NCBI RefSeq assembly: GCF_003399635.1
Contig: NZ_NBXB01000011.1
Location: 248,001-312,000 of the forward strand
Direction: 5' to 3'
Length of the DNA: 64,000 bases
Source: Subtercola boreus
GTDB taxonomy: Bacteria; Actinomycetota; Actinomycetes; Actinomycetales; Microbacteriaceae
The notes beneath the pieces are model-generated. The model was given only the letters and a program-made list of their open reading frames with translations. It made no database searches and was not told where the DNA came from. The position numbers were made by a program, and so were the translations under genes. This document shows positions 1 through 8,006 of the stretch, one piece after another. Numbering within the stretch: position 1 is the first letter of the stretch; every line of letters starts with the position of its first letter.

Positions 1-915
1 TGGACGACCATGAACGAGCCGTGGTGCTCGGCATATCTCGGCTACGGATCCGGCGCCCACGCCCCGGGGATCATGTCCGCAGAGGGCGCCCTGAAGGCCG
101 TTCACCACCTGAATCTCGGCCACGGGCTGGCGGTGCTGGCGCTCCGCGAGGTCGTCACGAACGATCCGCAGTTCTCGATCACCCTGAACCTGCACAGCAT
201 CCGCGGCCACGGCCCCACCGGCGCGGAGGCGGCGCGCCAGATCAGCGCCCTCGCGAACCGCGCCTTCACCGGACCGCTCCTGAAGGGTGCCTACCCCGAC
301 GACCTGCTCGACGACACGAAGGACGTCACCGACTGGTCGTTCGTCAAGGACGGCGACCTTCCGGTCATCAACCAGCCGATCGATGTGCTGGGCGTCAACT
401 ACTACTCGACCGTGACCGTCACGGTGTGGGACGGTGTGAGCCCCCGCGAGAGTGCCGACGGTCACCAGAACGTGGGCGGTTCGCCTTGGCCGGGTGCCGA
501 GCGCGTCGAATTCCTGGTGCAGCCCGGGCCGTACACCGAGATGGGCTGGAACATCGACCCGTCGGGCCTCCTCGACCTGCTGACGTCTCTCCGCGACGAG
601 TTCCCGGACCAGGCGCTCATGATCACCGAGAACGGGGCGGCCTTCGCCGACACGGTGACGGATGGCGCAGTGCACGACGATCTGCGGATCGACTACCTCC
701 GCCGGCACGTCACCGCGGCGCACCGGGCGATCGAAGCGGGAGTCGACCTGCGGGGCTACTTCGTCTGGTCGCTGATGGACAACTTCGAGTGGAGCCTCGG
801 CTACTCCAAGCGGTTCGGCATCGTTCGCGTCGACTACGACACGCTCGAGCGGCTGCCGAAGGACAGCGCGCACTGGTACGCGGCTTTAGCGGGCACCAAC
901 GTCATTCCCGCGTGA
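1..915 (+). CDS. Family 1 beta-glucosidase, C-terminal two thirds (5' end outside window)
   Basis: The frame is open from base 1 and ends at TGA 913-915, giving about 304 codons, so the N-terminal third lies to the left of the window. The first residues read WTTMNEP, and the NEP glutamate is the general acid/base of glycoside hydrolase family 1. ITENG near codons 208-212 carries the catalytic nucleophile, and SLMDNFEW close to the C-terminus is the usual aglycone-pocket segment. The enzyme should release glucose from beta-glucosides. Localisation cannot be judged without the N-terminus. Substrate preference among GH1 members cannot be read from sequence. Confidence 0.93.
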   Translation, partial: WTTMNEPWCSAYLGYGSGAHAPGIMSAEGALKAVHHLNLGHGLAVLALREVVTNDPQFSITLNLHSIRGHGPTGAEAARQISALANRAFTGPLLKGAYPDDLLDDTKDVTDWSFVKDGDLPVINQPIDVLGVNYYSTVTVTVWDGVSPRESADGHQNVGGSPWPGAERVEFLVQPGPYTEMGWNIDPSGLLDLLTSLRDEFPDQALMITENGAAFADTVTDGAVHDDLRIDYLRRHVTAAHRAIEAGVDLRGYFVWSLMDNFEWSLGYSKRFGIVRVDYDTLERLPKDSAHWYAALAGTNVIPA

Positions 916-966
916 CGCGCAGGTAAATTCCCCGGCCGCCCTCTGGTCTGCCGACGAGGGCCGACG

Positions 967-972
967 TATGCT
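967..972 (+). promoter_or_regulatory. -10 box of a probable leaderless transcript
   Basis: TATGCT fits the actinobacterial TANNNT -10 consensus and ends 6 bases before the ATG at 979. No ribosome-binding site lies between them, so transcription probably starts at the start codon. Confidence 0.45.
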
Positions 973-978
973 CGGGGC

Positions 979-1710
979 ATGGGGATCGTCCGGGGAATCG
1001 GGTCAGGGGGCCGGCGCGCCAGGCTGCGCCTTCACCGGAATGTGCAGCTGAGCGTCTGCCTGGTCGTCGCTGTGGCCGGCACTGCCACGCTCTGCGGCCT
1101 GGCGCTCGATCGCACCGCTCCGCGCCAGCCCGCCGTTCAGGCATCAGTCGATGTGGCGGCGACGGCGGGTGCGGTGCCGGATGCCGGAGTGGGTGGCGCG
1201 GGGGGTTCCTCGACCGCTCTGCAGTCCGAGGCCGGGGCGGCGAGTGGTTCGACCGGCGCGGGTTCGGGAGCCGCTGCTGTGCCCTCCGGTGTTGTCGATA
1301 CTGCTGGTGGCGGGCAGGATGCCGCACCGTCCGCCAGCGGGTCGACGACGGCCTCGGGATTCTCGGCCACCGACTTCACCTCAGGCGCCGGCTCGGACAG
1401 CGGAGCGGGAAGCGCGGATTCCGGATCCGCGGGGGAGGCGACACCGGGCGACGGAGCCCTGCCGGAGCCGGTGTCCGCCGATCCTCAGCCCGCCGATCCC
1501 GCTCCCGCCGACCCTGCACCGGCCGACCCTGCACCGTCTGATCCCGGCGCCTCCGACCCGCTCCCCTTCGATCCCGCACCGGCCGAGCCTGTGCCGGCCG
1601 ACCCGCTCCCGTTCGATCCGGCGCCGCCGTCAGATCCGGCACCGCAATCGGACCCGGCGCCGGTCGACCCCGCACCCTCGGCGGTCTCGCCGACCGATCC
1701 GGTGGCCTGA
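979..1710 (+). CDS. Membrane-anchored protein with Asp-Pro-Ala repeat stalk, function unknown
   Basis: The 243-residue product has a basic N-terminus (residues 1-21), one hydrophobic segment at about 22-43 acting as signal anchor or uncleaved signal, and a low-complexity exterior. Residues 60-150 are Gly/Ser/Ala-rich. From about 160 to the end the chain is built of DPAPA and DPLPF-type repeats, giving an acidic, extended, Pro-rich stalk. I recognise no catalytic domain. Such stalks usually span the cell wall. The gene stands alone, with its own -10 box at 967, between the beta-glucosidase and the G6PD-like gene. Confidence 0.6.
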   Translation: MGIVRGIGSGGRRARLRLHRNVQLSVCLVVAVAGTATLCGLALDRTAPRQPAVQASVDVAATAGAVPDAGVGGAGGSSTALQSEAGAASGSTGAGSGAAAVPSGVVDTAGGGQDAAPSASGSTTASGFSATDFTSGAGSDSGAGSADSGSAGEATPGDGALPEPVSADPQPADPAPADPAPADPAPSDPGASDPLPFDPAPAEPVPADPLPFDPAPPSDPAPQSDPAPVDPAPSAVSPTDPVA

Positions 1711-1747
1711 ACCGCGTCGCCTCACGCGGCCTCCCGGCGCCGTGATC

Positions 1748-1753
1748 TAGGGT
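1748..1753 (+). promoter_or_regulatory. -10 box for the G6PD-like gene, leaderless
   Basis: TAGGGT matches TANNNT and ends 6 bases before the ATG at 1760. There is no Shine-Dalgarno sequence in the spacer. Confidence 0.45.
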
Positions 1754-1759
1754 GAGCAC

Positions 1760-3133
1760 ATGAGTCAGTTGATCGGCACCCTCGTCATTCTCGGAGCATC
1801 CGGAGACCTATCGGCACGGCTGCTGTTGCCCGGCCTCGCACAGCTGTTGACCTCCGAACCCGACCGCCGCCTGACCCTCATCGGAGCCGGCGCCGAAGCC
1901 TGGACCGATGAGGAGTGGCACAAGGTCGTCACCACCTCCTTCGCAGAAGTGAATGCCTCGGGCGAGACGGTCGCGGGCATCCTGAAGGACTCGCACTATT
2001 TCCAGGCCGACGTCACGAAACCGGATGACCTGCAGAAGATCCTCGATGCCTGCGACGGCGTGCCCGCGATCTATTTCGCGCTGCCACCGGCCGTCGCGGC
2101 GCTGGCCTGTGAGGCTCTGGCCTCGGTGAAGCGGCCCGACGGTCTCACCCTCGCCCTCGAGAAGCCGTTCGGCACCGACGAGCAGAGCGCGATCGCCCTG
2201 AACGAACTGCTGCTGAAGCTGGTGCCCGAGGAGCAGGTGCACCGGGTCGACCACTTCCTCGGACGCTCCACTGTGCTGAACCTTCTGGGCCTCCGTTTCG
2301 CGAACCGCATCTTCGAGCCGGTCTGGAATGCCGAGCACATCGAGAAGATCGAGATCATCTACGACGAGCAGCTGGCGCTCGAGGGCCGCGCGCGCTACTA
2401 CGACAAGGCGGGTGCGCTGGTCGACATGATCCAGAGCCATCTGTTGCAGGTGATGGCGGTCGTGGCGATGGAGCCGCCGTCGACACTGCAGTCGAACGAC
2501 CTGCGCGACGCCAAGCAGCTCGTGCTGCGGGCGACACAGGTCTGGCAGGGAGACGCGATCGCGGCGTCCAGGCGCGCCCGGTACACGTCGGGGGAGGTGC
2601 AGGGGCGGCAGCTGCCGTCGTACGTCGACGAGACGGGCGTCGACCCGAGCCGTGAGACCGAGACGCTGGCCGAGGTCACCTTCGAGGTGAACACGTGGCG
2701 CTGGGCGGGCATCCCGTTCACGTTGCGCTCGGGCAAGGCGCTGGCGGAGCGGCGCCGTGAGATCGTGATCACGTTCCGGCCGGCGAGGCAGCTGCCGGTG
2801 GGGCTGAAAGGGCACAACGACCCCACGGTGCTGCGCGTGTTCCTGGCACCGGATGAGATGTCGCTCGAGATCAACATCAACGGCCCGGGCGACCCATACG
2901 AGCTGGAACGCATCAGCCTCGACGCGCACTTCGGCGACGGGCAGCTGCTGGCGTACCGCGAGGTGCTGGCGGGCATCCTCGACGGCGACTCATCGCTGTC
3001 GGTGCGCGGCGACTCCGCGGTCGAGGGCTGGCGCATCGTGGCACCCATCGTCGAGGCGTGGAAGCACGACGAGGTGCCGATCGACGACTACCGCGCCGGC
3101 ACAGAGGGCCCGACCTTCTGGCCGCGGATCTGA
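1760..3133 (+). CDS. zwf: Glucose-6-phosphate dehydrogenase, divergent form
   Basis: The 457-residue protein has the nucleotide-binding motif GASGDLS at residues 12-18, EKPFG at about 134-138, and RVDHFLG at 162-168, the counterpart of the RIDHYLGKE active-site signature of G6PD. The conserved aspartate and histidine of that motif are present, but Tyr is Phe and the GKE lysine is replaced (GRS). The protein is shorter than housekeeping G6PDs (about 490-515 residues). It should oxidise glucose 6-phosphate, or a related sugar phosphate, with NAD(P). No opcA, pgl, tkt or tal lies nearby, so this looks like a second, stand-alone zwf rather than the pentose-phosphate operon copy. The start follows a TAGGGT -10 box by 6 bases. 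Confidence 0.82.
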   Translation: MSQLIGTLVILGASGDLSARLLLPGLAQLLTSEPDRRLTLIGAGAEAWTDEEWHKVVTTSFAEVNASGETVAGILKDSHYFQADVTKPDDLQKILDACDGVPAIYFALPPAVAALACEALASVKRPDGLTLALEKPFGTDEQSAIALNELLLKLVPEEQVHRVDHFLGRSTVLNLLGLRFANRIFEPVWNAEHIEKIEIIYDEQLALEGRARYYDKAGALVDMIQSHLLQVMAVVAMEPPSTLQSNDLRDAKQLVLRATQVWQGDAIAASRRARYTSGEVQGRQLPSYVDETGVDPSRETETLAEVTFEVNTWRWAGIPFTLRSGKALAERRREIVITFRPARQLPVGLKGHNDPTVLRVFLAPDEMSLEININGPGDPYELERISLDAHFGDGQLLAYREVLAGILDGDSSLSVRGDSAVEGWRIVAPIVEAWKHDEVPIDDYRAGTEGPTFWPRI

Positions 3134-3187
3134 GGTCTGGCGGGCACGGGGCCGCCTGGCTGGCACGAGGCGCCTTTCGCCCGTCGC

Positions 3188-3249
3188 CAATTCAGGCTGG
3201 ATGTCCGGCGGAGGCCCATCTGGGCCCCGTGTCGCGCCTGACCTGAATA
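3188..3249. repeat. Intergenic dyad element, class A copy 1 (62 bp)
   Basis: The ends are caattcagg (3188-3196) and cctgaata (3242-3249), with an inner ggccca/tgggcc stem. It lies between the convergent G6PD gene and the hypothetical gene ending at 3291. The same outer ends recur at 15343 and 34047. Confidence 0.65.
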
Positions 3250-3290
3250 AGGACCGGGGTGTGGCGCTTTTCGCCGCGCAGAGCAGTCGG

Positions 3291-3953
3291 TCAGCGGCCG
3301 GCTTCGACCAGGTGGGTGCGGACGGCCGCGACGGGCGCGGGAAGTGCGATCTCGCCGGTCTCGTCGAGAACGGTGAGAGCCGCGGCGAGATCGGCAGAGA
3401 CGGGCACGGCGACGATCGGCGCAAGCGGCGGTGCGAGCGTCGCCGCCGCGGGTGCGAGTTCAGGTGCGGGTGCGGGTGCGGGTGCGGGTGCGCTCAGCGT
3501 TGCGACCGGCACCGAGGTGACAACAAGCGCGGCGTGGTCGGCCTCAACCGCGAAGGGCAGAGCGGCGTGGCTCCCGACGCGAACGTCGACAGGAGCCTCA
3601 GCCGGGGCGACGAGGGGGTGTGCCGGCAGCGCGCGGGTCTCCGCGAACGCCGAGGTGGCGGCCACGAAGGAACCCCCGAGCGGCGCGGGCGCGACCAGCG
3701 GCACGGCCTGGTGGTTGATGAGGGTGCTGACGATGTCATGGGCGACCGAGGAGGCGAGCATCGTGTGGAAGATATCGTCGGTGTCGCTGTTCGCCCGCCG
3801 GGTGATCGCGTAGGAACCCAGGGGGCCGAAGTTCGCGTGGAGCGTCTGGTTCACCAGTTCGTAGAGCCGCTCTGACGACATCGGGCTCTGCACCGCCTGA
3901 GCCTCGAGCCGGGCTCGTTCCGCTCGTGCCTTGCGCCGCCAACCAATCATCAT
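3291..3953 (-). CDS. Conserved hypothetical protein with Ala/Pro-rich middle
   Basis: The 220-residue product starts at ATG 3953, behind a GAGAAGG ribosome-binding site. Residues 1-90 look folded: a charged helix, then a stretch that includes SSERLYELVNQ and NSDTDDIFHTMLAS. Residues 90-190 are rich in Ala, Pro and Val, with a PAPAPAPAP tract encoded by a gcgggt-type microsatellite near 3462-3495. No signal peptide or membrane segment is evident. I do not recognise the family. It is convergent with the G6PD gene. Confidence 0.55.
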   Translation of the reverse strand: MMIGWRRKARAERARLEAQAVQSPMSSERLYELVNQTLHANFGPLGSYAITRRANSDTDDIFHTMLASSVAHDIVSTLINHQAVPLVAPAPLGGSFVAATSAFAETRALPAHPLVAPAEAPVDVRVGSHAALPFAVEADHAALVVTSVPVATLSAPAPAPAPAPELAPAAATLAPPLAPIVAVPVSADLAAALTVLDETGEIALPAPVAAVRTHLVEAGR

Positions 3954-4043
3954 GAGCCCTTCTCACCGCACCGTTCCCCCAAGTGTGGCTGCTCCGCCGC
4001 CCGATCGCCGTCGGGACACGCCGGAAGGCAGGTTCAGGCCCCG

Positions 4044-4238
4044 CTACTTCTCGTTCAGCTCGCGGGCTTCGCGGTCATCCTGCTGCACACTGCCCACGGC
4101 CAGCGCCACGGTGAGGGCCCAGCTGACCCACATGAGCACGAGGCGCCAGTCGCGGGGCCCCCGTCGGGTGGTCTGGATCACGGCGAAGCCGCTCGCGATC
4201 GCGCCGATGATGCTGCTGTTGAAGATGAACTTGCGCAT
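4044..4238 (-). CDS. Small two-helix membrane protein, function unknown
   Basis: The 64-residue protein has hydrophobic segments at about residues 4-20 and 33-50 and a charged C-terminal tail (QQDDREARELNEK). On the coding strand a TAGGTT box ends 6 bases before the ATG, inside the end of the upstream isomerase gene (4248), suggesting its own leaderless transcript as well as read-through. I do not recognise the family. Confidence 0.55.
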   Translation of the reverse strand: MRKFIFNSSIIGAIASGFAVIQTTRRGPRDWRLVLMWVSWALTVALAVGSVQQDDREARELNEK

Positions 4239-4244
4239 GACACC

Positions 4245-4250
4245 AACCTA
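4245..4250 (-). promoter_or_regulatory. -10 box for the 64-residue membrane protein
   Basis: The minus strand reads TAGGTT, then GGTGTC, then the ATG at 4238. The box overlaps the 3' end of the isomerase gene. Confidence 0.35.
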
Positions 4251-5135
4251 CTTGTTCGAGGCGTCCCTTGCCCGAGCCTTGACAGCCTTCCTGTCGGCCT
4301 TCTCGACCTTCTTCTGCGTGCGCTTCTTCAGCGGCTTCGGCGTCTGCTCCCAGGCCTCCTGTCGGCCGAACGCGAGCGTCTCCCTGAGCATCCGGAGCCG
4401 TTCCTCCTCAGTCTTCGCCTTGCGGGTGTTCACCTCGGCGACGACGCTGCCGTCCCAATCGTTCGCCGAGAGGAACGCGAGTACCTCCTGCACCGGCTGC
4501 CCGCCGTACCCCGGCAGGAGGTGTTCGTCGAAGACCCGGCCCTCATCGAGCGAACCCGATCCGTCGCAGAGGTGCACGTGCCGCAGGCGCGGTCCGAGCG
4601 CTTCGGCCATCTCGAGCGAGTCGCGACCCGACAGGGCCGCGTGTGAGAAGTCGAGGGTGACGGCGGCGCAGTCCATCACCACCGGGTCCCAGCCGGGGGA
4701 GTAGGCCGCAAGGCTCGAGCCCTTGACCTTCCAGGGGAACATGTTCTCGACCGCGATCTCGACGCCGTAGGTCTCGGTCGTCTCCTGCACGATGCGGAGG
4801 AAGTTCTCTGCGTACCCCGACTGCCAGCGGAACGGTGGATGCACGACCACCGCGCTCGCACCGACCGCTCTGGCGAGGTCGGCCGACTTCTCGAGCTTCA
4901 CCTTCGGATCCCTGCCCCAGACGAAGTGCGTGAGCAGCAGCACCGGGGCGTGGATCGAGAGGATCGGCATCCCGTACTTCTCGCTGAGAGCGAGCAGGGT
5001 GTCGGGGGACTGGGTGACCTCATCGCGGGTGACCATGACTTCGACGCCGTCATAACCCGCCAGGCTCGCAAAACGGAAGCCCTCTTCGACCCCCAGCGGA
5101 TAGACGCACGAAGTGCTCATGCCGATTCGGATCAT
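4248..5135 (-). CDS. TIM-barrel sugar phosphate isomerase/epimerase
   Basis: The 295-residue protein belongs to the xylose isomerase-like TIM-barrel (AP endonuclease 2) superfamily. Strand-end motifs with likely metal ligands are ILSIHAP (58-64), VVVHPP (96-101), AVENMF (E130), LDFSHA (D162, H165), RHVHLCDG (186-192) and VVAEVN (E234). The last 30 residues (PLKKRTQKKVEKADRK onward) form a basic tail outside the barrel. The substrate cannot be assigned; relatives act on inositols, ketohexoses or sugar phosphates. It is divergent from otsA. The minus strand has TATCGT 7 bases before the ATG. Confidence 0.8.
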   Translation of the reverse strand: MIRIGMSTSCVYPLGVEEGFRFASLAGYDGVEVMVTRDEVTQSPDTLLALSEKYGMPILSIHAPVLLLTHFVWGRDPKVKLEKSADLARAVGASAVVVHPPFRWQSGYAENFLRIVQETTETYGVEIAVENMFPWKVKGSSLAAYSPGWDPVVMDCAAVTLDFSHAALSGRDSLEMAEALGPRLRHVHLCDGSGSLDEGRVFDEHLLPGYGGQPVQEVLAFLSANDWDGSVVAEVNTRKAKTEEERLRMLRETLAFGRQEAWEQTPKPLKKRTQKKVEKADRKAVKARARDASNK

Positions 5136-5142
5136 GGGGCTG

Positions 5143-5148
5143 ACGATA
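5143..5148 (-). promoter_or_regulatory. -10 box for the sugar isomerase
   Basis: TATCGT on the minus strand ends 7 bases before the ATG at 5135, and no ribosome-binding site is visible between them. Confidence 0.4.
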
Positions 5149-5210
5149 GTCGCCCGACCTGAACACTGCGCCAGTTCTCGGCGATCCTCCGCGAAATTTG
5201 TGGCGGCTGG

Positions 5211-5216
5211 TACCGT
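5211..5216 (+). promoter_or_regulatory. -10 box for otsA
   Basis: TACCGT ends 5 bases before the otsA ATG at 5222, again leaving no room for a leader. Confidence 0.4.
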
Positions 5217-5221
5217 AAAGA

Positions 5222-6952
5222 ATGACCGCCCGCGGGCATCCTCCCGCCGACAATCGAACGGATCCTGTCATCTCCTCTGCCAGCGCATCGGCGCGAACCG
5301 GCCAGTACGACCTCGTCGTGGTCTCCAATCGACTGCCTGTCGACAAAGTGATCGCCGACGACGGCACCGAGACCTGGCGCGGCTCGCCCGGGGGCCTCGT
5401 CACGGCGCTCGAACCGATCATGCGTGCCAGCGAAGGCGCCTGGGTCGGCTGGGCGGGGGTCGCCGACGACGCTTCGGAACCCTTCGAACACGACGGCATC
5501 TCGATCGTCCCCGTGACACTCAGTGCCGACGAGGTCGAGCTCTACTACGAAGGTTTCTCGAACGACACCCTCTGGCCGCTCTACCACGACGTGATCGCCC
5601 CGCCCACGTACCACCGGGACTGGTGGGAGTCGTACCTCGAGGTGAACCAGCGATTCGCGGATGCGGCGGCCACCGCGGCCGCCGACGGGGCCACGGTGTG
5701 GGTGCAGGACTACCAGCTGCAGCTCGTTCCGAAAATGCTGCGGGAGATCCGCCCCGACCTCGTGATCGGCTTCTTCAATCACATTCCGTTTCCGGCATAC
5801 GGGATCTTCTCGCAGCTGCCATGGCGCACCCAGATCATCGAGGGCCTGCTCGGGGCCGATGTCATCGGCTTCCAGCGAGTGGCGGATGCCGGCAACTTCA
5901 GCCGCGCGGTGCGCCGCCTCCTGGGGTTCTCGACCAAGGGCACCACCATCGAGGTGCCGATCGTGGACGCCGCCGAGGTCGAGGGTCGACCGAACCGCAC
6001 GCGCGTCTCCCGCCGGGGGCACCACGTGCGAACGGTCACGGCCCGCGCGTTCCCGATCTCCATCGACACCGAGAGTTTCGTCGAACTCGCCCACCGGCCC
6101 GACGTGCAGGCCCGCGCGAAGGAGATCCGGCAGGAGCTCGGAAATCCCGACGTGGTGATGCTCGGCGTCGACAGGCTCGATTACACCAAGGGCATCGGCC
6201 ACCGGCTGAAGGCCTACGGCGAGCTGCTCGAAGACGGCAAGATCGACGTCGCGCACGCCAGTCTCATCCAGGTGGCCAGCCCCAGCCGCGAGCGGGTCAA
6301 GACGTACATGCAGCTCAGGGATGAGATCGAACTCACCGTCGGGCGGATCAACGGCGACTTCTCGACCATCAGCCATTCGGCGATCAGCTACTTGCACCAG
6401 GGCCGGCCCCGCGAGGAGATGGCGGCGCTCTACCTCGCCGCCGACATCATGCTCGTCACGGCCCTCCGCGACGGTATGAACCTGGTCGCGAAGGAGTATG
6501 TCGCCTCCCGGTTCGACAATGGCGGCGTGCTGGTGCTGAGCGAGTTCGCGGGAGCCGCCGACGAGCTGAAGCAGGCGCTGCTCGTCAACCCGCACGACAT
6601 CCATGGCCTGAAGGAGGCGATCATGAAGGCGATCGCCATGCCGCAGAGTGAGAGATCCCGGCGCATGCGCGCCCTCCGCAAGCGGGTGATCGAGTTCGAT
6701 GTCGCGAGATGGTCGAAGTCCTTCCTCGACGAGCTCGCCGATCTGACGCACGCCCGGAGCGCGAGCGAGGCCTCCGATGCGGCCGACGCTCTGTCTGACG
6801 CGGCCGACGACGAGGCCAAGGCCAACGCGTCGTCGAGTGTGCGAACGGCCCGCACGGCCCAACCGGATGCCCGGGCGAATCCGACTGGCACCGAGAATCC
6901 GACCGGCACCGTGAATCCAGTCGGCGCCGAAGCGGGTGAACCCCAGAAGTGA
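5222..6952 (+). CDS. otsA: Alpha,alpha-trehalose-phosphate synthase (UDP/GDP-glucose)
   Basis: The 576-residue GT20 enzyme joins NDP-glucose and glucose 6-phosphate to form trehalose 6-phosphate in the cytoplasm. Diagnostic blocks are VVSNRLP (33-39), DWWESY, WVQDYQLQLVP, FFNHIPFP, DRLDYTKGIGHRLKAY, LRDGMNLVAKEY and LSEFAGAADEL. After about residue 490 the catalytic fold ends and a low-complexity tail follows: Ala/Ser/Asp-rich, then NPTGT-type repeats. Typical OtsA proteins are 470-500 residues, so the tail is an addition. The stop overlaps the otsB start (GTGA at 6949-6952), indicating a translationally coupled operon. Confidence 0.95.
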   Translation: MTARGHPPADNRTDPVISSASASARTGQYDLVVVSNRLPVDKVIADDGTETWRGSPGGLVTALEPIMRASEGAWVGWAGVADDASEPFEHDGISIVPVTLSADEVELYYEGFSNDTLWPLYHDVIAPPTYHRDWWESYLEVNQRFADAAATAAADGATVWVQDYQLQLVPKMLREIRPDLVIGFFNHIPFPAYGIFSQLPWRTQIIEGLLGADVIGFQRVADAGNFSRAVRRLLGFSTKGTTIEVPIVDAAEVEGRPNRTRVSRRGHHVRTVTARAFPISIDTESFVELAHRPDVQARAKEIRQELGNPDVVMLGVDRLDYTKGIGHRLKAYGELLEDGKIDVAHASLIQVASPSRERVKTYMQLRDEIELTVGRINGDFSTISHSAISYLHQGRPREEMAALYLAADIMLVTALRDGMNLVAKEYVASRFDNGGVLVLSEFAGAADELKQALLVNPHDIHGLKEAIMKAIAMPQSERSRRMRALRKRVIEFDVARWSKSFLDELADLTHARSASEASDAADALSDAADDEAKANASSSVRTARTAQPDARANPTGTENPTGTVNPVGAEAGEPQK

Positions 6953-7764
6953 GCGGCATCATCGACGCAGAGACCGACGAACTCGTCGCGAAGCTCACGG
7001 AGCTCGCCGAGACCCGGCAGTTGCTCATCGCCCTCGACTTCGACGGCACGCTGGCGCCCGAAGTGGATGACCCCCAGCACGCTCGCGCCCTGCCCGAGGC
7101 CCGCGCCGCGGTGCTGAGACTGCTCGCCCTCCCCGCCACGCGGGTCGCCCTCATCTCGGGCCGCGCCATGGAGAGCCTCGAGCACGTGGCGAACCTGCCG
7201 GATTCCGTGCTGCTGGTCGGGTCGCACGGCGTCGAGTTCCGGCTCGACACCCCCGACGCGACGGTCGACCTCGACACGGCCGAGCTCGAACAGGTGGATG
7301 TGCTGAGCGAGCTGCTCGAAGACGTCGCGGCGGGCCTCGACCAGGTCTGGATCGAGCCGAAGCCCGCGGGCTTCGCCCTGCACACCCGGCTCGCGACCGA
7401 GCGGGACTCCCGCATCGCCCACCTTCAGGCGCTCAGCGAGACCCGCGCGGAGATCGCCGGGCTCACCGTTCGCGAAGGCAAGAACGTTCTCGAGTTCTCG
7501 GTGCGGAGCGCTACGAAGGGTGAGGCCCTGCTGCACCTGAAGGAGTACGCCAAGGCGACGGCTGTGCTCTACGCGGGCGACGACGTCACCGACGAGGATG
7601 CCTTCGCGGTGCTCGACTCGCGCGACTTCGGGTTGAAGAGCGGGCCGGGAAAGACGATCGCCGAGTTCCGGGTGGCCGATCCGCGCGAGGTGGCCGGCGT
7701 GCTCACGCTGCTCGCCGACCTGCGGGCGAAGGCGTTCGAGTCCGGTGCGCCCGGCCGGGCCTGA
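6949..7764 (+). CDS. otsB: Trehalose-6-phosphate phosphatase
   Basis: The 271-residue HAD-family phosphatase removes the phosphate from the OtsA product to give trehalose. The nucleophile motif LDFDGTLAP is at about 29-37. ALISGRAMESL is HAD motif II, and YAGDDVTDEDAF near 204-215 is the metal-binding motif III/IV. The GTG start overlaps the otsA stop by four bases, which fixes the start. After the stop the same frame stays open to 8018, encoding what looks like a gene remnant. Confidence 0.94.
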   Translation: MSGIIDAETDELVAKLTELAETRQLLIALDFDGTLAPEVDDPQHARALPEARAAVLRLLALPATRVALISGRAMESLEHVANLPDSVLLVGSHGVEFRLDTPDATVDLDTAELEQVDVLSELLEDVAAGLDQVWIEPKPAGFALHTRLATERDSRIAHLQALSETRAEIAGLTVREGKNVLEFSVRSATKGEALLHLKEYAKATAVLYAGDDVTDEDAFAVLDSRDFGLKSGPGKTIAEFRVADPREVAGVLTLLADLRAKAFESGAPGRA

Positions 7765-7769
7765 TCCGC

Positions 7770-7814
7770 GACGCTGCCTGGTCCGAGACACTGCCTGATC
7801 GCAATACTGCCCGA
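7770..7814. repeat. Three imperfect 16-17 bp tandem repeats
   Basis: The units gacgctgcctggtc, gacactgcctgatc and aatactgcccgatc follow one another between otsB and ilvD. Confidence 0.6.
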
Positions 7815-7994
7815 TCCGCGCACGGCACTCGGCATCGACGGGCTCCCCGCCGCGGTGCTCCTCGGAACGGATCGGAGAGTCGCCGCAGGCCCCGTGCTCG
7901 GGCCCGACGAGATCGAAGCCCTGGTCGGCGGTATCGGCGAGGCGCTGGCCCAGAACGGCTGGGCCGACCGCCAAAAAGTGCTCGTTCGAGGTTC

Positions 7995-8000
7995 TAAACT
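7995..8000 (+). promoter_or_regulatory. -10 box for ilvD
   Basis: TAAACT ends 6 bases before the ilvD ATG (8007), with no Shine-Dalgarno sequence, so ilvD is probably leaderless. Confidence 0.5.
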
Positions 8001-8006
8001 CGTAAC

